Positions 43,972 to 54,145 of a DNA stretch of 64,000 nt are shown here, piece after piece. Position 1 is the first letter of the stretch; each line of letters starts with the position of its first letter. Both the position numbers and the translations under genes were made by a program. The notes beneath the pieces were generated by a model that saw only the letters and a program-made list of their open reading frames with translations, made no database searches and had not been told where the DNA came from. The stretch comes from Trueperaceae bacterium (lineage in GTDB: Bacteria; Deinococcota; Deinococci; Deinococcales; Trueperaceae): positions 4,139,952 to 4,203,951 of the forward strand of contig CP070651.1 in assembly GCA_020354625.1 (NCBI GenBank). The letters run 5' to 3'.

Positions 43972-45210
43972 ATGAACCTAAAGCGGTACCTCCTCCCCCT
44001 CAGCCTCACAGCGCTCCTCGGGCTAGGCGCGTTGAGCTTTCCAGAGCGAGCGAATCCGTTCGCAACGGCAGCGTTCGCCCAGAGCGAAACCCCATCTTTC
44101 AACGAGTCCCAAGCGATCCTCGAAACGGAAAAGAACACCATCGACATCTTCAAACGCTGGGGTCCCAGCGTGGTAGCGGTCAACGTAGAGGTAGCGGGCC
44201 AACGAATGGGCGCGCTCGACGGCGGACCCGGGAGCCAGGGCTCGGGGAGCGGCTTCTTGGTCGGAGAAAACGGTCACCTGATCACCAACTTTCACGTGGT
44301 CGTCGACGCCCTGCAACCCGACAGCGTCGAGCCGGTCGAGGGCGGGCAGATCAGCGTGGTCTTCCCAGGCTCCGAAGAAGCGTTTCCGGTACGGGTGGTC
44401 GGCGCCAACCCCTCTTATGACCTGGCGCTCCTAGAGCTCCTCGACCGTGAAAATCTTCCCGATTATGTCGCCCGAGCCGAACCGATCCCGATCGCCGACT
44501 CCGACGCGCTCGAGGTCGGACAGAAGGTCATCGCCATCGGCAACCCCTTCGGCCTTCAGTCCACCGTCACGACCGGCATCGTCTCCGCCATCGGGCGCGA
44601 TGTCCCCTCGATCGGACGCATCAATGTAGCGATGATCCAGACCGACGCGGCCATCAACCCCGGCAACTCTGGCGGGCCGCTCCTCAATTCGCGCGGGGAG
44701 CTGATCGGCGTCAACACCGCCATCATCCCCGGGTTCGGGGCTAACGGCCAGCGCGGTTTTTTGGGGGTCGGCTTCGCCATGCCGAGCAAGCGACTCGTCA
44801 ACAGCCTGGCACGACTCGAAGCGGGCGGGGTAAGCGACGTCTTCAGCACCCGGCCACGGATCGGTATCTCCATCCAGAGCGTAGACGCTTTTCCAGAAGC
44901 GGTGCGTGAGAGCCTCGAGCTACCCGAGCGCGGCCTTATCATCATCGCGGTTCAAGAGGGCGGCCCCGGTGCCAAGGCGGGGCTCATCGGCTCCGAAATC
45001 GAGACGGATGAGAACGGTTTGCAGCTCCCCAAAGGCGGAGACATCATCGTCGCCATCGACGGTAAAAAGATCACCAGCGCCACCCAGCTCCAGCAAACCG
45101 TGTTCGACAAGGAGCCGGGCGACCAGGTCACGCTCGATATCTTGCGGGGCGACACCGAGATAACGGTCGCCGTCACGCTCGAAGTCGTACCTCTAAGTCA
45201 ACAGAACTGA
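43972..45210 (+). CDS. HtrA/Deg-family serine protease
   Basis: 412 residues from the ATG at 43972 (a GTG at 43960 lacks a good site). N-terminal signal (LPLSLTALLGLGALSF...AFAQ) exports it. The trypsin-like domain has H108 (TNFHVV), D150 (SYDLALLEL) and S233 (GNSGGPLL). One PDZ domain covers about 300-405 (GLIIIAVQEGGPGAKAGL, GDIIVAIDGKKI). It degrades or chaperones misfolded envelope proteins. Confidence 0.93.
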   Translation: MNLKRYLLPLSLTALLGLGALSFPERANPFATAAFAQSETPSFNESQAILETEKNTIDIFKRWGPSVVAVNVEVAGQRMGALDGGPGSQGSGSGFLVGENGHLITNFHVVVDALQPDSVEPVEGGQISVVFPGSEEAFPVRVVGANPSYDLALLELLDRENLPDYVARAEPIPIADSDALEVGQKVIAIGNPFGLQSTVTTGIVSAIGRDVPSIGRINVAMIQTDAAINPGNSGGPLLNSRGELIGVNTAIIPGFGANGQRGFLGVGFAMPSKRLVNSLARLEAGGVSDVFSTRPRIGISIQSVDAFPEAVRESLELPERGLIIIAVQEGGPGAKAGLIGSEIETDENGLQLPKGGDIIVAIDGKKITSATQLQQTVFDKEPGDQVTLDILRGDTEITVAVTLEVVPLSQQN

Positions 45211-45247
45211 TTGCTGAACCCAGATCGGTAGCGAAACTCAAAAATAA

Positions 45248-45434
45248 GGTGATGGGTGATGCGTAATGAGTAATGGGTGCTGCGAAGGTCGTGGTCGAGC
45301 CAGGCTGCTATGACAAATGTGCCTTTGGGGCAAACAAACTCCGGTTCGGCTGGCGTTCGCTGTTGCCCCACGCATTCCCCATTACCCTCCTACCGTTGCT
45401 CTTCTCATTACTCATCCCTCATAACTCATCACCC
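45248..45434. repeat. GTRATGR heptad repeat element, copy 5
   Basis: Left arm 45248-45279 (GGTGATG GGTGATG CGTAATG AGTAATG GGTG, then CTGCGAAGG). Right arm blocks (CATTCCCCATTACCC, 45374-45390, and CTCATTACTCATCCCTCATAAC, 45404-45430). It lies between the convergent HtrA and sialidase genes, so it could also serve as a bidirectional terminator. Confidence 0.75.
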
Positions 45435-45461
45435 AGTCGGGTTGCTAACACTCACTCAAGT

Positions 45462-47486
45462 TCATGAGTCGCCAGCCTCGAGCCAAGAGAGCGCCAGTCT
45501 TACAAAGGCGATCCCCCCCTGGTTACCCCGCTCGTAGAGGAGGCCGACCGACCCGTCCTGTTGGTCCACCAGGTCGCTGTAGGCAGCCGGGCCGGGGTCG
45601 ACGAGCCGGCTTTGCGGCCAGCTCTTACCACCGTCAAAACTGAGCCTGACGGTCATGCCGAGGCGCGCCTTGGGGTGGGCGGGGTTGGCAAAAAGGAGGC
45701 GGTGCTTGCTGCCTTCATCCAGCTCTGCGTCACCAGCCAGGCTCAGCAGGCTCGCCTGGACACCCGAGTCGATCAGCGTTGGATGGTGGCGAACCGGGCC
45801 GAAGCGGAGCCTACCCTCACCCTCACGGTCGAACGCTCCCCGCGTCAGCGCGCGCCGGCCCACCAGGGAACCCTGCTGGTAGTTGCGGCTGCAGATCAGC
45901 AGCGAGCCGTCGGATAGTTCGGCCGCGGCGGCTTCGTTCAACCCTTTGGCGCTACTGCCGTCCTCGCGCCGCTCGATCGCAGGGCCGAGCTGCCAGCTCT
46001 CGCCGAGATCGTCGCTCCAGAAGGCGTAGTTCTGGGTGTGGAACACCGATTCGTCCCCGAGTGAGCGGCTGCCGATGTAAAAGAACCTACCACGGGTCGC
46101 CGGGTTCTCAGATGTTCCCCGCAACTGAATGGCGTGCCCCAAGGTCGGCACCTGCTTGCGCCAGTCGGCATCCTTATTCTCCGGTTCAGCAGCACCTGGA
46201 TAGATGCTCGTGTAGCTCGGGTTGTAGGGCCGGTGAACCTGCAGGGTGATGTCACGCTCGCCGCGCCAGCTCTCGCCGTTGTCGTCGCTGAAGATGCAGC
46301 AGACGCGGTTCATGCCCTCGCCCTCGACGATCCGCCACTCGGAAAACTCGAGCTTGTTGAAGACCACCGCAATCCGCCCGCTGTCACGAAGTTCATCGAC
46401 CACCGGGGCGGGGTTCATGCAGGCGTGTTCCCGGCCGGCGATGAGGTTGCGCGCCACCACCTGGAGCGGCTGCCAGCTGCGGCCGCCATCTGGGCTACGC
46501 TTGGAGACAATATGGATGATGGGGGTGCTGTCGCTGCAATCGGCCAGGCGCCCTTCGGCGAAGGCGACGAGGTCGCCGTTCACCGCCCGTACGATGGCGG
46601 GGATGCGATAGCAGGCGTAGCCCTCGGAGCCGTTGACGAACACGGGCGTCATCTCGAGCGGATCGGCTTCGCCGCCGACCACGACGGTGCGCTCTGCCAC
46701 GGCCTGTTCGTGCCGCTCGTCGACGACGCGCAAGCGGACTCGGTACTCGCCCGCATAGCGGTAGCTGTGCTCGACGCGCGGCCCCGCGCCCCGCGACCCA
46801 TCGCCGAAGTCCCACAAGTGGGCGATGCCCGGCGAAGTCGCCTCGAAGCGCACCGTGGCCGGCGCCTCGACCGATTCGGGCTCGAGCCGGAAGGAAGCCA
46901 CCGGCTCTCCATCACCTTGAGAGATGAACGACCCGATCTCAGCCAGCGACAAGGTCCGCCCATAGAGTCGAAAGTCGTCGACAAACCCCGTTCCCGAGCG
47001 CCCGAAGGTGTGATCGAAATGGCCACCAGCCGCATCGGTGTAGCCGCCGATCATAAGCTTGGGTTCCTCGGCCACAGATCCGGTGTCGACAACCTCTTCG
47101 ACTTCATGGAGCGGACCGGAAGCGGGCGAGCCGTCGAGATAGATCTCGAGCGAGCCCTGCCCGGGATCGACGAGACAAGTGACGTGATGCCACGATTCCG
47201 GGTCGCTCACCGGGGCACTCACCTCCAAACTGCGCGCCCGGCCAGGGTTGACACGGAGTACGAGCCTCTCATCTCGCAAGATCACCGACCAGCCCACCTG
47301 CGACGCGCTCTGGTTGCCCTGATTGGCGATGACGCTGGTACCGGAGAAGCGCGGCGTGAAGAACCAGAAGCAGATCGTATACGGGCCACCGAACGTGACA
47401 GCGTCCGTCTCGAAGGCGGACTCGTCGAGCACGGTGAGCTCGGCAAGGCTTAGGCGCAAGTGGTAGTCGGCAGGACCGTGGCTCAC
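45462..47486 (-). CDS. Exo-sialidase-like protein (LamG + PKD + BNR propeller)
   Basis: 674 residues. Residues 1-190 are a LamG/concanavalin-like domain (TICFWFFTPRFSG, GGYTDAAGG, VDDFRLYGRTLS). Residues ~195-272 are a PKD domain (WDFGDGS at 225). The rest is a GH33-type six-bladed propeller: YRIPAIVR (the RIP motif, 293-300) and Asp-boxes SPDGGRSW, SDDNGESW, SDDLGESW and SFDGGKSW. No signal peptide is visible, which is odd for a sialidase. GTG start overlapping the FAH stop (GTGA). Last gene of the operon. Confidence 0.85.
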   Translation of the reverse strand: MSHGPADYHLRLSLAELTVLDESAFETDAVTFGGPYTICFWFFTPRFSGTSVIANQGNQSASQVGWSVILRDERLVLRVNPGRARSLEVSAPVSDPESWHHVTCLVDPGQGSLEIYLDGSPASGPLHEVEEVVDTGSVAEEPKLMIGGYTDAAGGHFDHTFGRSGTGFVDDFRLYGRTLSLAEIGSFISQGDGEPVASFRLEPESVEAPATVRFEATSPGIAHLWDFGDGSRGAGPRVEHSYRYAGEYRVRLRVVDERHEQAVAERTVVVGGEADPLEMTPVFVNGSEGYACYRIPAIVRAVNGDLVAFAEGRLADCSDSTPIIHIVSKRSPDGGRSWQPLQVVARNLIAGREHACMNPAPVVDELRDSGRIAVVFNKLEFSEWRIVEGEGMNRVCCIFSDDNGESWRGERDITLQVHRPYNPSYTSIYPGAAEPENKDADWRKQVPTLGHAIQLRGTSENPATRGRFFYIGSRSLGDESVFHTQNYAFWSDDLGESWQLGPAIERREDGSSAKGLNEAAAAELSDGSLLICSRNYQQGSLVGRRALTRGAFDREGEGRLRFGPVRHHPTLIDSGVQASLLSLAGDAELDEGSKHRLLFANPAHPKARLGMTVRLSFDGGKSWPQSRLVDPGPAAYSDLVDQQDGSVGLLYERGNQGGIAFVRLALSWLEAGDS

Positions 47487-49303
47487 AAGCCGTCCTCTGC
47501 TGATTGACGCCGGAACACCGCCCGGACCTCATCGAGCCCTTCGATCCTGGCCACCGCACGACATTCAGCCGCCGTGGGGCCGTCCCGGGGCAGGGGGACC
47601 GCCTCCCCGCTGGGACCCAGCGTGACCACGTCGCCGGGGAACAGGGTGATCTCTTGCGTCAAGAACGCCAGCACGGCCGGGGCCTGGAGCAGGTATTCGT
47701 CCGTGTTGGCCCTGAAGTCTCCCAGACCCTCGATCGACAGCTCGACGGTTCGGCCCGCCAAGGCTGAGGGTTCCAGCCCCACCAGGCGCGGGGACACCAC
47801 GTTGAAGCCGTCGGCCCAGCGGGCGTAGACCGCCGGCAGGTTGGCCTCTTGGGGCGTGGCGGGATAGGCGATGGGATCGGCGAACGAAGAATCGCGTAAG
47901 ACCAGCAGGGGGCTGTAGCCGAGAATCGCATCCGCCGCTCCCTCTTCGCTGATACGGTAGGCGAGCCGCCGGATGACCAGGGCCAATTCGACCCCGAGTG
48001 AGAGTGCACCAGCGCGCTTGGGAACGGTGATCTCGCCGCCTGAAGCGCTGAGGGCGCTGGCCGGCGCGTTGAGCACCCGCGGCAGCGGACGCGGCGCCAG
48101 CCCCTCGACCGCTTCGACCGTGCGGTAGTTGCCGAACACCGTCCAGAAGTGACGGACCTCGGACAGAGACCAGTCGCCCACTCCCAGTGAGGTCCGGCCG
48201 CTCTTGAGCACGTCGCGCACCGCTGGTGCCGGGTGGATGCGGCGGCTCGGGCTCTCCTCAGCCCGCCAGTCGTCTCGTTCTGTCATGACGACGGGCAAGC
48301 GCAAGGTACCGACCGACTCGAGCTCCCCTTCGATATCATCCTCCGGACCGAAAGACATGTCGCCGGTGATGAACATGCCGTCGAAGGCTAGGGTACCCAT
48401 GTGCAATACATCGCCCGGCTGGAGAGTCATGAACGAAGACAACCAGCTGACGAGGCGCTCGAAGCCGATCATCATCGAACCCGTGTGGGCGCGGTCACGC
48501 AGCTGGCCCGACTGGCGCGTCGTGAGGAGCAGGTCGTACGGGTTCAGGACCTCGTCGGCCGTCTTCAGGTAGGGGCCCATCGCCGCCATGGCGTCGGACT
48601 TCTTGCCGAGCCAGGAGCCGGTGGCGTCTTCGAACCAGTCGAGCTGCCCACCGGCTGCCTCCATGAGCTGCTCGGTGTAGCGGTCGTGGGCGAGGTCCAT
48701 CACCAGGGTGTAGCCGGCGATATGGTGCTGCACCTCTCTGGTAGGAATGTCTCTGCCCGCCTTGCCGATAACGACGGCGGGTTCCGGAGTCCAGCAAAAC
48801 CCCGTCATGCCCGGGGTGACGACCACGGGGTCACCGGGACCGAGCAGCGAGCCTTGCGGGCGCTGGTGCCCTTGGGGATACATGTTGGCCACCAAACGCT
48901 CGGGGTTGTTGCGGATAAAGGTGGGGCTGTTTTGCACCAAACCGAAGAGCAGGCGCGGTCTGGGGATGGGCGCACGAAGCGTCACGCTCTCGAGCGGAAA
49001 GCCTGCACCCGTCAGGATCGCGCGGTCGCCGCGCGACAAAAACCACAAAAGAGTGTCCTGCAGACGCCGCAGGGCGTCCATGCCCGCCTCACCGAGCGTG
49101 AGAAAGTCTGCCAGCTCCTTCGGCCACACCTCCAAGAAGTGCAGCTCACGGTTGGCCAGCGCCGACGTCGGTTTGGAACCGTAGAGCCGAAGTCTCGCCT
49201 CGCTGAGCCCAGGATCGAACACCCACGGCTCCCCACTCGCGGGGTCCTCGAGCACCACACCGAAGCGTTCCCGACCACCTGTGACGAAGGTGGCGAGTTT
49301 CAC
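47483..49303 (-). CDS. Double-domain fumarylacetoacetate hydrolase-family protein
   Basis: 606 residues with two FAH-like halves. The N-terminal half has TPEPAVVIGKAGRDIP, AGYTLVMDLAHDR and SWLGKKSDAMAAMGP, in line with the metal-binding core. The C-terminal half has GVELALVIRRLAYRI but is less conserved. FAH enzymes hydrolyse or dehydrate 2-keto acids. The duplicated form occurs in sugar-acid catabolic clusters. The GTG start overlaps the Gfo/Idh stop (GTGA). Confidence 0.78.
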   Translation of the reverse strand: MKLATFVTGGRERFGVVLEDPASGEPWVFDPGLSEARLRLYGSKPTSALANRELHFLEVWPKELADFLTLGEAGMDALRRLQDTLLWFLSRGDRAILTGAGFPLESVTLRAPIPRPRLLFGLVQNSPTFIRNNPERLVANMYPQGHQRPQGSLLGPGDPVVVTPGMTGFCWTPEPAVVIGKAGRDIPTREVQHHIAGYTLVMDLAHDRYTEQLMEAAGGQLDWFEDATGSWLGKKSDAMAAMGPYLKTADEVLNPYDLLLTTRQSGQLRDRAHTGSMMIGFERLVSWLSSFMTLQPGDVLHMGTLAFDGMFITGDMSFGPEDDIEGELESVGTLRLPVVMTERDDWRAEESPSRRIHPAPAVRDVLKSGRTSLGVGDWSLSEVRHFWTVFGNYRTVEAVEGLAPRPLPRVLNAPASALSASGGEITVPKRAGALSLGVELALVIRRLAYRISEEGAADAILGYSPLLVLRDSSFADPIAYPATPQEANLPAVYARWADGFNVVSPRLVGLEPSALAGRTVELSIEGLGDFRANTDEYLLQAPAVLAFLTQEITLFPGDVVTLGPSGEAVPLPRDGPTAAECRAVARIEGLDEVRAVFRRQSAEDGL

Positions 49304-50295
49304 GCGATCGCGACCTCACGCCTCTGTTCCGCAGACACCTCGGCCGCGAAGGCGACCTCCATCACCTGCCGGGCATAGTCCCCGGTAATGGGCATCGGGT
49401 CGCCGGAGGCGAGCGCACCGGCGAACGCCTGCCATTCCCGCACCAGCCCCTGTGCCATCCAATCTTCCGCCGCCGAACCGGGTACCTGCTGCCAGGTCTC
49501 GCCGCGCCCAACGAAGGTGCCCTTGGCGTGGTCGATCCTGAGCAGTCCCTCGCTACAGGTGACGTCGGTGACAAAGCTAAACACACCTGTCCGGTAGCCT
49601 ATGCAGACCGCCGTAGCCGTCGTCCGGTTACGAAAGCGTAGTAGCGCCACCCCAACATCGTCGGCCTCCTGCCGGTGGAAGCGGGTCTGGAGCTCCGCCG
49701 TTACGCTCGCCACCGGGGCGGCCGCCAGCCAGCGGAGTTGATCGATCACATGGACGCCGATGGTGAGCCACATGCCACCTCCACTGGTCCGGTCGAGGTG
49801 CCAGTCGCGGCGGTTCGGGGTCATCCAGGGCCGGATCATGGTGCTGTGGGCGTAGATGACCTCGCCCAGCTCGCCCGAGTCCAAAAGCGCCTTGGCTCGC
49901 TGATACGCGGGCACAAAGTGGCTGGTATGGCCGACCATCAACCTCACCCCTCTAGCTTCAACCACTGCCAACATGGCATCACATTCCGCCAGAGTCGGCG
50001 CCATCGGCTTCTCTAACAGGATGTGCTTGCCCGCCACTGCAGCCGCTTCGACCACGCTGGTGTGCAGGTGGTGGGGAGTGGCGATCACGACGGCATCGAC
50101 ATCCCCCTGTGCCAACAGATCGCGGTAGTCGGTATACCCCTTGCCACCGTACGTCCGGGTGAATTCGGCCAGCGCGGCTTCGCTGGTACGCGAGGCCGCC
50201 ACCAGGCAGACCCCTTCGAGCGTCGAGATAGCCCGGGCGTGCTGCGCCCCGAAATCTCCGGCGCCGATGATGCCTACCCGGAGCACGTCAGGCAT
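49300..50295 (-). CDS. Gfo/Idh/MocA-family oxidoreductase
   Basis: 331 residues. Rossmann part with VGIIGAGDFGAQHARA at the start, VIATPHHLH and LLEKPMAPT (the EKP motif), then the alpha/beta domain with GGGMWLTIGVHVIDQLRWL. It oxidises or reduces a sugar or cyclitol with NAD(P). In sialic acid clusters, a member of this family (NanOx/YjhC type) acts on 2,7-anhydro-Neu5Ac; that role is only possible here. Confidence 0.88.
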   Translation of the reverse strand: MPDVLRVGIIGAGDFGAQHARAISTLEGVCLVAASRTSEAALAEFTRTYGGKGYTDYRDLLAQGDVDAVVIATPHHLHTSVVEAAAVAGKHILLEKPMAPTLAECDAMLAVVEARGVRLMVGHTSHFVPAYQRAKALLDSGELGEVIYAHSTMIRPWMTPNRRDWHLDRTSGGGMWLTIGVHVIDQLRWLAAAPVASVTAELQTRFHRQEADDVGVALLRFRNRTTATAVCIGYRTGVFSFVTDVTCSEGLLRIDHAKGTFVGRGETWQQVPGSAAEDWMAQGLVREWQAFAGALASGDPMPITGDYARQVMEVAFAAEVSAEQRREVAIA

Positions 50296-50358
50296 CCATC
50301 GCTAGAGTGTGTTGCAGACACCTTGTTGCGGAAACCTGTGAGGTGATGGGTGATCCAC

Positions 50359-51273
50359 CTACCCGCGTCCCCACTCGAAAAAGCCGATCGACTCCAGGCG
50401 GCGCTGTAACCCCTCGCACTCCTCAGGCGACAACGTCTGGAGTGGCAGGCGGCTGGCGCCACAGTCGAGCCCGATCAGCTTCATCATCGCCTTGAGCGAA
50501 GGCATCGCCTCGTAGTTCATGATCTCCCGGACCAGCTTGACCGAGAGCCCTTGCAACCGCTGCGCTTCCTTGAGGTCGCTCCGCTCGAAGGCGTCGATGA
50601 TACGCCGGTAGTGGGGCGTGGCGAAGTTGTAGGTGCTGCCCACCGCCCCGTGTGCACCCCCGGCCAGACCGCTCAATAGCATCTCATCGGTACCGAAGAG
50701 CACGTTATAGCGTCCGCCCTCCACCTCGGTGCAGGCCTGGAGCTCGAACACCGTAGTATAGCTGTACTTGATGCCCACGAGATTCGGCAACGCTCGGGCG
50801 CTTCGCTCGAGAAGCTGCACCGTGTCCACCTCGACACCCGTCTTTTTGGGGATATGGTAGTAGTAAAACGGCAATTCGGGGGCGGCGGACGTAATCTCTG
50901 CCAGGCAACGAATCAGCATCTCGAGCGACTCCGGTTTGAAGTAGGTCGGAGGTATGGCCGAGATAGCGTCTGCGCCGACCACTTGCGCATGCTCGGCGAG
51001 ACCCCTGGCCTCGGCCAGACTGTTGTGCCCGACCTGTACGATCACCGGAATCCGCTTGGCACTGGCCCTCACATACGCCTCGGCGACTGCACGGCGTTCC
51101 TCGCTGGAGAGCAAAACACCCTCACCCGTGCTACCACAGACGTAGAGACCGCGCACACCTTCGGCGATGAGCTTATCGACGATCGGCCCGATCTGCCCGA
51201 GATTCAACGATCCGTCCGCGTGCATCGGGGTAAATACGGCCGGCACTAGTCCTTGAATATGCAACTCCATCAT
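50359..51273 (-). CDS. nanA: N-acetylneuraminate lyase-like aldolase
   Basis: 304 residues, DHDPS/NAL superfamily. GSTGEG at 47-52, Schiff-base lysine K169 (GIKYSYT), catalytic Tyr 139 (YYYHIPKKTGV). The GSTYN motif at 212-216 is typical of sialic acid lyases and not of dihydrodipicolinate synthases. It should split a 9-carbon keto acid to pyruvate and a hexosamine-type sugar. The start overlaps the PhyH stop (ATGA). The operon has no recognisable nanE or nanK. Confidence 0.78.
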   Translation of the reverse strand: MMELHIQGLVPAVFTPMHADGSLNLGQIGPIVDKLIAEGVRGLYVCGSTGEGVLLSSEERRAVAEAYVRASAKRIPVIVQVGHNSLAEARGLAEHAQVVGADAISAIPPTYFKPESLEMLIRCLAEITSAAPELPFYYYHIPKKTGVEVDTVQLLERSARALPNLVGIKYSYTTVFELQACTEVEGGRYNVLFGTDEMLLSGLAGGAHGAVGSTYNFATPHYRRIIDAFERSDLKEAQRLQGLSVKLVREIMNYEAMPSLKAMMKLIGLDCGASRLPLQTLSPEECEGLQRRLESIGFFEWGRG

Positions 51274-52040
51274 CAGATCTTCCCTGCCTCCACCATCTCC
51301 TCTGCAAGCCTCTTCTGATAGGCTGCGTGGGCAAGTTTATCTTCTTTGGCGCGCTCCGAGTAGTAGATGAAGCCCAAGGCGCGCCTCGAACGGCTCGCGC
51401 TCCGATTACCATCAGCACGGTGGATCGTCATGGCGTGGTGAACGAGCAGATCGCCCGGCCTGGCCGGAAAGGCCACCTCTTTTTCGAGATCTTCAGCGGT
51501 GCCGTAGTCGGTGATGCCTTGCGAAAAGCCGAGCGTCTGGGTACGTCCGTGGCTGCGCATGCCACCGTGATTCGAAGCGCGCACGTAGCGAACGCAACCG
51601 TTCTCCTCGTCTACATCGTCGAGCGCCAGCCACATGGTGAGGGCCTCGCACGGCTCGAGCATGAAGTAGTAACCGTCTTGGTGGGGTGGGGTGGCCTGGC
51701 CGATCCTCGGGGGTTTGTTGAAGTACTGCATGTTCTTGCCCTCGACGCCACCGCCCAACAAGATCTCCGCCAACCTTTCGAACGCGCTGCCGAAAAAGAG
51801 CTTTGCAAAATAGGCGTCGTGTTCGAACAGGCGCTGAATCTGCTTGAGCGTGCCGGGATCGTCCTTGTCTTCAAAAAAGACCTGCGCCCTGGGGAGCGTG
51901 GGTAGGACTTCGGCAATGAGGCGCTCGAGGTTTTGGTGGACCTCGGCGACCTCGGCATCGCTCAAGAAACCGCGCAAGGCGACATAGCCGTCACGGTTGA
52001 AATCCTCACGCAGCTGTTCAGGTCGGTCTTGCCAAGTCAT
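51273..52040 (-). CDS. Phytanoyl-CoA dioxygenase (PhyH)-family protein
   Basis: 255 residues, Fe(II)/2-oxoglutarate dioxygenase. Iron ligands are H120 and D122 (PPHQDGYYF) and a distal histidine, probably H207 (TIHRADGNRS). The arginine(s) that follow (SASRSRRAL) bind 2-oxoglutarate. It hydroxylates or demethylates a small molecule; the target is unknown. A PhyH gene inside a sialidase/lyase operon is unusual. Confidence 0.82.
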   Translation of the reverse strand: MTWQDRPEQLREDFNRDGYVALRGFLSDAEVAEVHQNLERLIAEVLPTLPRAQVFFEDKDDPGTLKQIQRLFEHDAYFAKLFFGSAFERLAEILLGGGVEGKNMQYFNKPPRIGQATPPHQDGYYFMLEPCEALTMWLALDDVDEENGCVRYVRASNHGGMRSHGRTQTLGFSQGITDYGTAEDLEKEVAFPARPGDLLVHHAMTIHRADGNRSASRSRRALGFIYYSERAKEDKLAHAAYQKRLAEEMVEAGKI

Positions 52041-52100
52041 GGGGTGCTCCTTCTGCGGAAATGGTGTGCGAGCCTGGGTTCTTTCTCGATGTGCATCGTT

Positions 52101-54134
52101 CTACATCTCCTGGTCGGGGGGTAGAAAGTCCTCGGCGAAGTGGCAGGCCACAAAGCGCCCAGCCAGCTCGCGAAACTCGGGCTCGCTCTCCTGGCAGATC
52201 GCCTGGGCGTGGGCGCAGCGGGGGTGAAAACGGCAACCCGACGGCGGGTTGGCAGGGTTGGGAACGTCACCTTCCAAGACGATCCGCTCACGACCCGACT
52301 CTTCGTCGGGGTCGGGGATGGGGATAGCCGAGAGGAGCGCGATGGTGTAGGGGTGCAGAGGCGTATCGAACACCTCGTCCTTGTCGCCGAGCTCGACGAT
52401 CCGCCCCAGGTACATCACCGCCATGCGGTCGCTCAGGTAGCGCACCATCGACAGGTCGTGCGCGATGAAGAGGTAGGTGAGGCCCAGCTCGTTCTTGAGG
52501 TCTTGCAGCAGGTTCACGATCTGGGCCTGGATGGAGACGTCGAGAGCCGAGATCGGCTCGTCGGCCACGATGAACGAGGGCGAGGTCGCCAGCGCGCGCG
52601 CGATGCCAATGCGCTGGCGCTGGCCGCCTGAGAACTCGTGCGGGTAGCGATTGACAAAAGCCCGGTCCAACCCGACGAGATCGAGCAGTTCGAGCACCCG
52701 CTCATAGCGGCTCTGCGGGGTGCCGATTCCGTGGATCTGGAGCGCCTCGACGATAATGTTACCCGCCGTCATACGCGGGTTCAAAGAGGCGTAGGGGTCC
52801 TGGAAGATCATCTGCATGTCGCGGCGCGCAGCCCTGAGACCTTGGCGGTCGAGCTCCGTCAGCTCGCGGCCGTTCAAGACGACCTGGCCCTCGGTCGGGG
52901 AGATAAGCTGCAAGATGCTCTGGCCGGTGGTCGATTTGCCGCAACCCGACTCGCCGACCAGGCCCAGCGTTTCACCCCGGTAGATGTCGAAATCCAATCC
53001 GTCGACGGCTCGTACGAAACCCACCGTTCGCTGGATGATGCCCCGCTTGACGGGGAAGTAGGTCTTGAGGCCGCGCACCTCGAGCAGGGTCTCTTGGGCT
53101 TCAGCTTCACGGTCCGACCGAGCTTCTTCGCGGGTAACGCTGACAGACGGGGTCAGATCGCTCGTCACCTCCTGCCAGTTCCAACAGGCGGTGAGGTGGG
53201 CATCCCGGATCTCTTCGAGCGGTGGGACCTCTTGCCAGCACTGTTCGCTGGCAAAGCGGCAGCGCGGTGCAAAGGAGCAGGAGCTCGGTTCCTGCAACAG
53301 GTCCGGTGGCGTACCTTGGATCGGGATGAGACGCTCACGGGTGGTGGCGATGGTGGGGATCGACTCGAGCAACCCCAGGGTATAGGGGTGAGCGGGGGTG
53401 TGGTAGAGCTCGTGCACCGGCGACATCTCCACGATGGCGCCGCCGTACATCACCGCCACCCGCTCGACCAGCCCCGCGACCACGCCGAGGTCGTGGGTAA
53501 TCCAGATAATGGCCATGCCGAGGCGCTGCTGCAGCTCCGCGATCAGCTCGATGATCTGCGCCTGGATGGTCACGTCGAGCGCCGTGGTCGGCTCGTCGGC
53601 GATGAGAAGGGAGGGGTCGCAGGAGAGCGCCATGGCGATCCCGACGCGCTGCCGCTGTCCGCCGGAGAGCTGGTGAGGATAGTCTCTGAGCCGCTCCCTG
53701 GGGTTGGGAATGCCGACCAGATCGAGCAGATCACCAGCCCTTTCCCACGCCTCGCGGCGGCCGACACCCTGGTGCTCGGTGATGGCCTCGGTGAGCTGCA
53801 GGCCGATGGTCAGCACGGGGTTCAAAGACGTCATCGGGTCTTGAAAGACCATGGCGATCTCTTTGCCGCGAACGCGGCGCAACTCCTCGGCTGAGAGCTT
53901 GAGAAGATCCCGCCCTTTGAACCAGACCTCGCCGGTTTCGATCCAGCCGGGCGGCGAAGGGATCAGGCCCATGATCGAGAGCACCCCCACCGATTTGCCA
54001 GAGCCGCTCTCCCCTACGATGGCCAGCGATTCACCCGGATCGAGACGGTACGAGATACCGTTCACAGCGTGAACGATTCCGTTCTCGGTGCGGAAGCGGG
54101 TGACTAGGTTGCGAACGTCGAGCAAGGGTTCCAT
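52101..54134 (-). CDS. Fused OppD-OppF-type ABC ATPase
   Basis: 677 residues with two ABC ATPase units. Unit 1 (about 1-330): Walker A GESGSGKS, signature LSGGQRQR, Walker B LLIADEP, then an oligopeptide-type C-terminal cysteine motif ([15 protein letters not shown]). Unit 2 (about 345-677): [38 protein letters not shown]. It powers the importer with the two permeases downstream of it in map order. Separate OppD and OppF proteins are usual; the fusion occurs in many bacteria. Confidence 0.95.
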   Translation of the reverse strand: MEPLLDVRNLVTRFRTENGIVHAVNGISYRLDPGESLAIVGESGSGKSVGVLSIMGLIPSPPGWIETGEVWFKGRDLLKLSAEELRRVRGKEIAMVFQDPMTSLNPVLTIGLQLTEAITEHQGVGRREAWERAGDLLDLVGIPNPRERLRDYPHQLSGGQRQRVGIAMALSCDPSLLIADEPTTALDVTIQAQIIELIAELQQRLGMAIIWITHDLGVVAGLVERVAVMYGGAIVEMSPVHELYHTPAHPYTLGLLESIPTIATTRERLIPIQGTPPDLLQEPSSCSFAPRCRFASEQCWQEVPPLEEIRDAHLTACWNWQEVTSDLTPSVSVTREEARSDREAEAQETLLEVRGLKTYFPVKRGIIQRTVGFVRAVDGLDFDIYRGETLGLVGESGCGKSTTGQSILQLISPTEGQVVLNGRELTELDRQGLRAARRDMQMIFQDPYASLNPRMTAGNIIVEALQIHGIGTPQSRYERVLELLDLVGLDRAFVNRYPHEFSGGQRQRIGIARALATSPSFIVADEPISALDVSIQAQIVNLLQDLKNELGLTYLFIAHDLSMVRYLSDRMAVMYLGRIVELGDKDEVFDTPLHPYTIALLSAIPIPDPDEESGRERIVLEGDVPNPANPPSGCRFHPRCAHAQAICQESEPEFRELAGRFVACHFAEDFLPPDQEM

Positions 54135-54145
54135 GGATCCTCGAA

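Noticed and set aside
46134-47453. 439-codon plus-strand frame opposite the sialidase
   Set aside because: The minus strand carries LamG, PKD and Asp-box motifs; the plus frame has no recognisable features.
52638-53894. 418-codon plus-strand frame opposite the ABC ATPase
   Set aside because: Antisense to two perfect ABC ATPase units.
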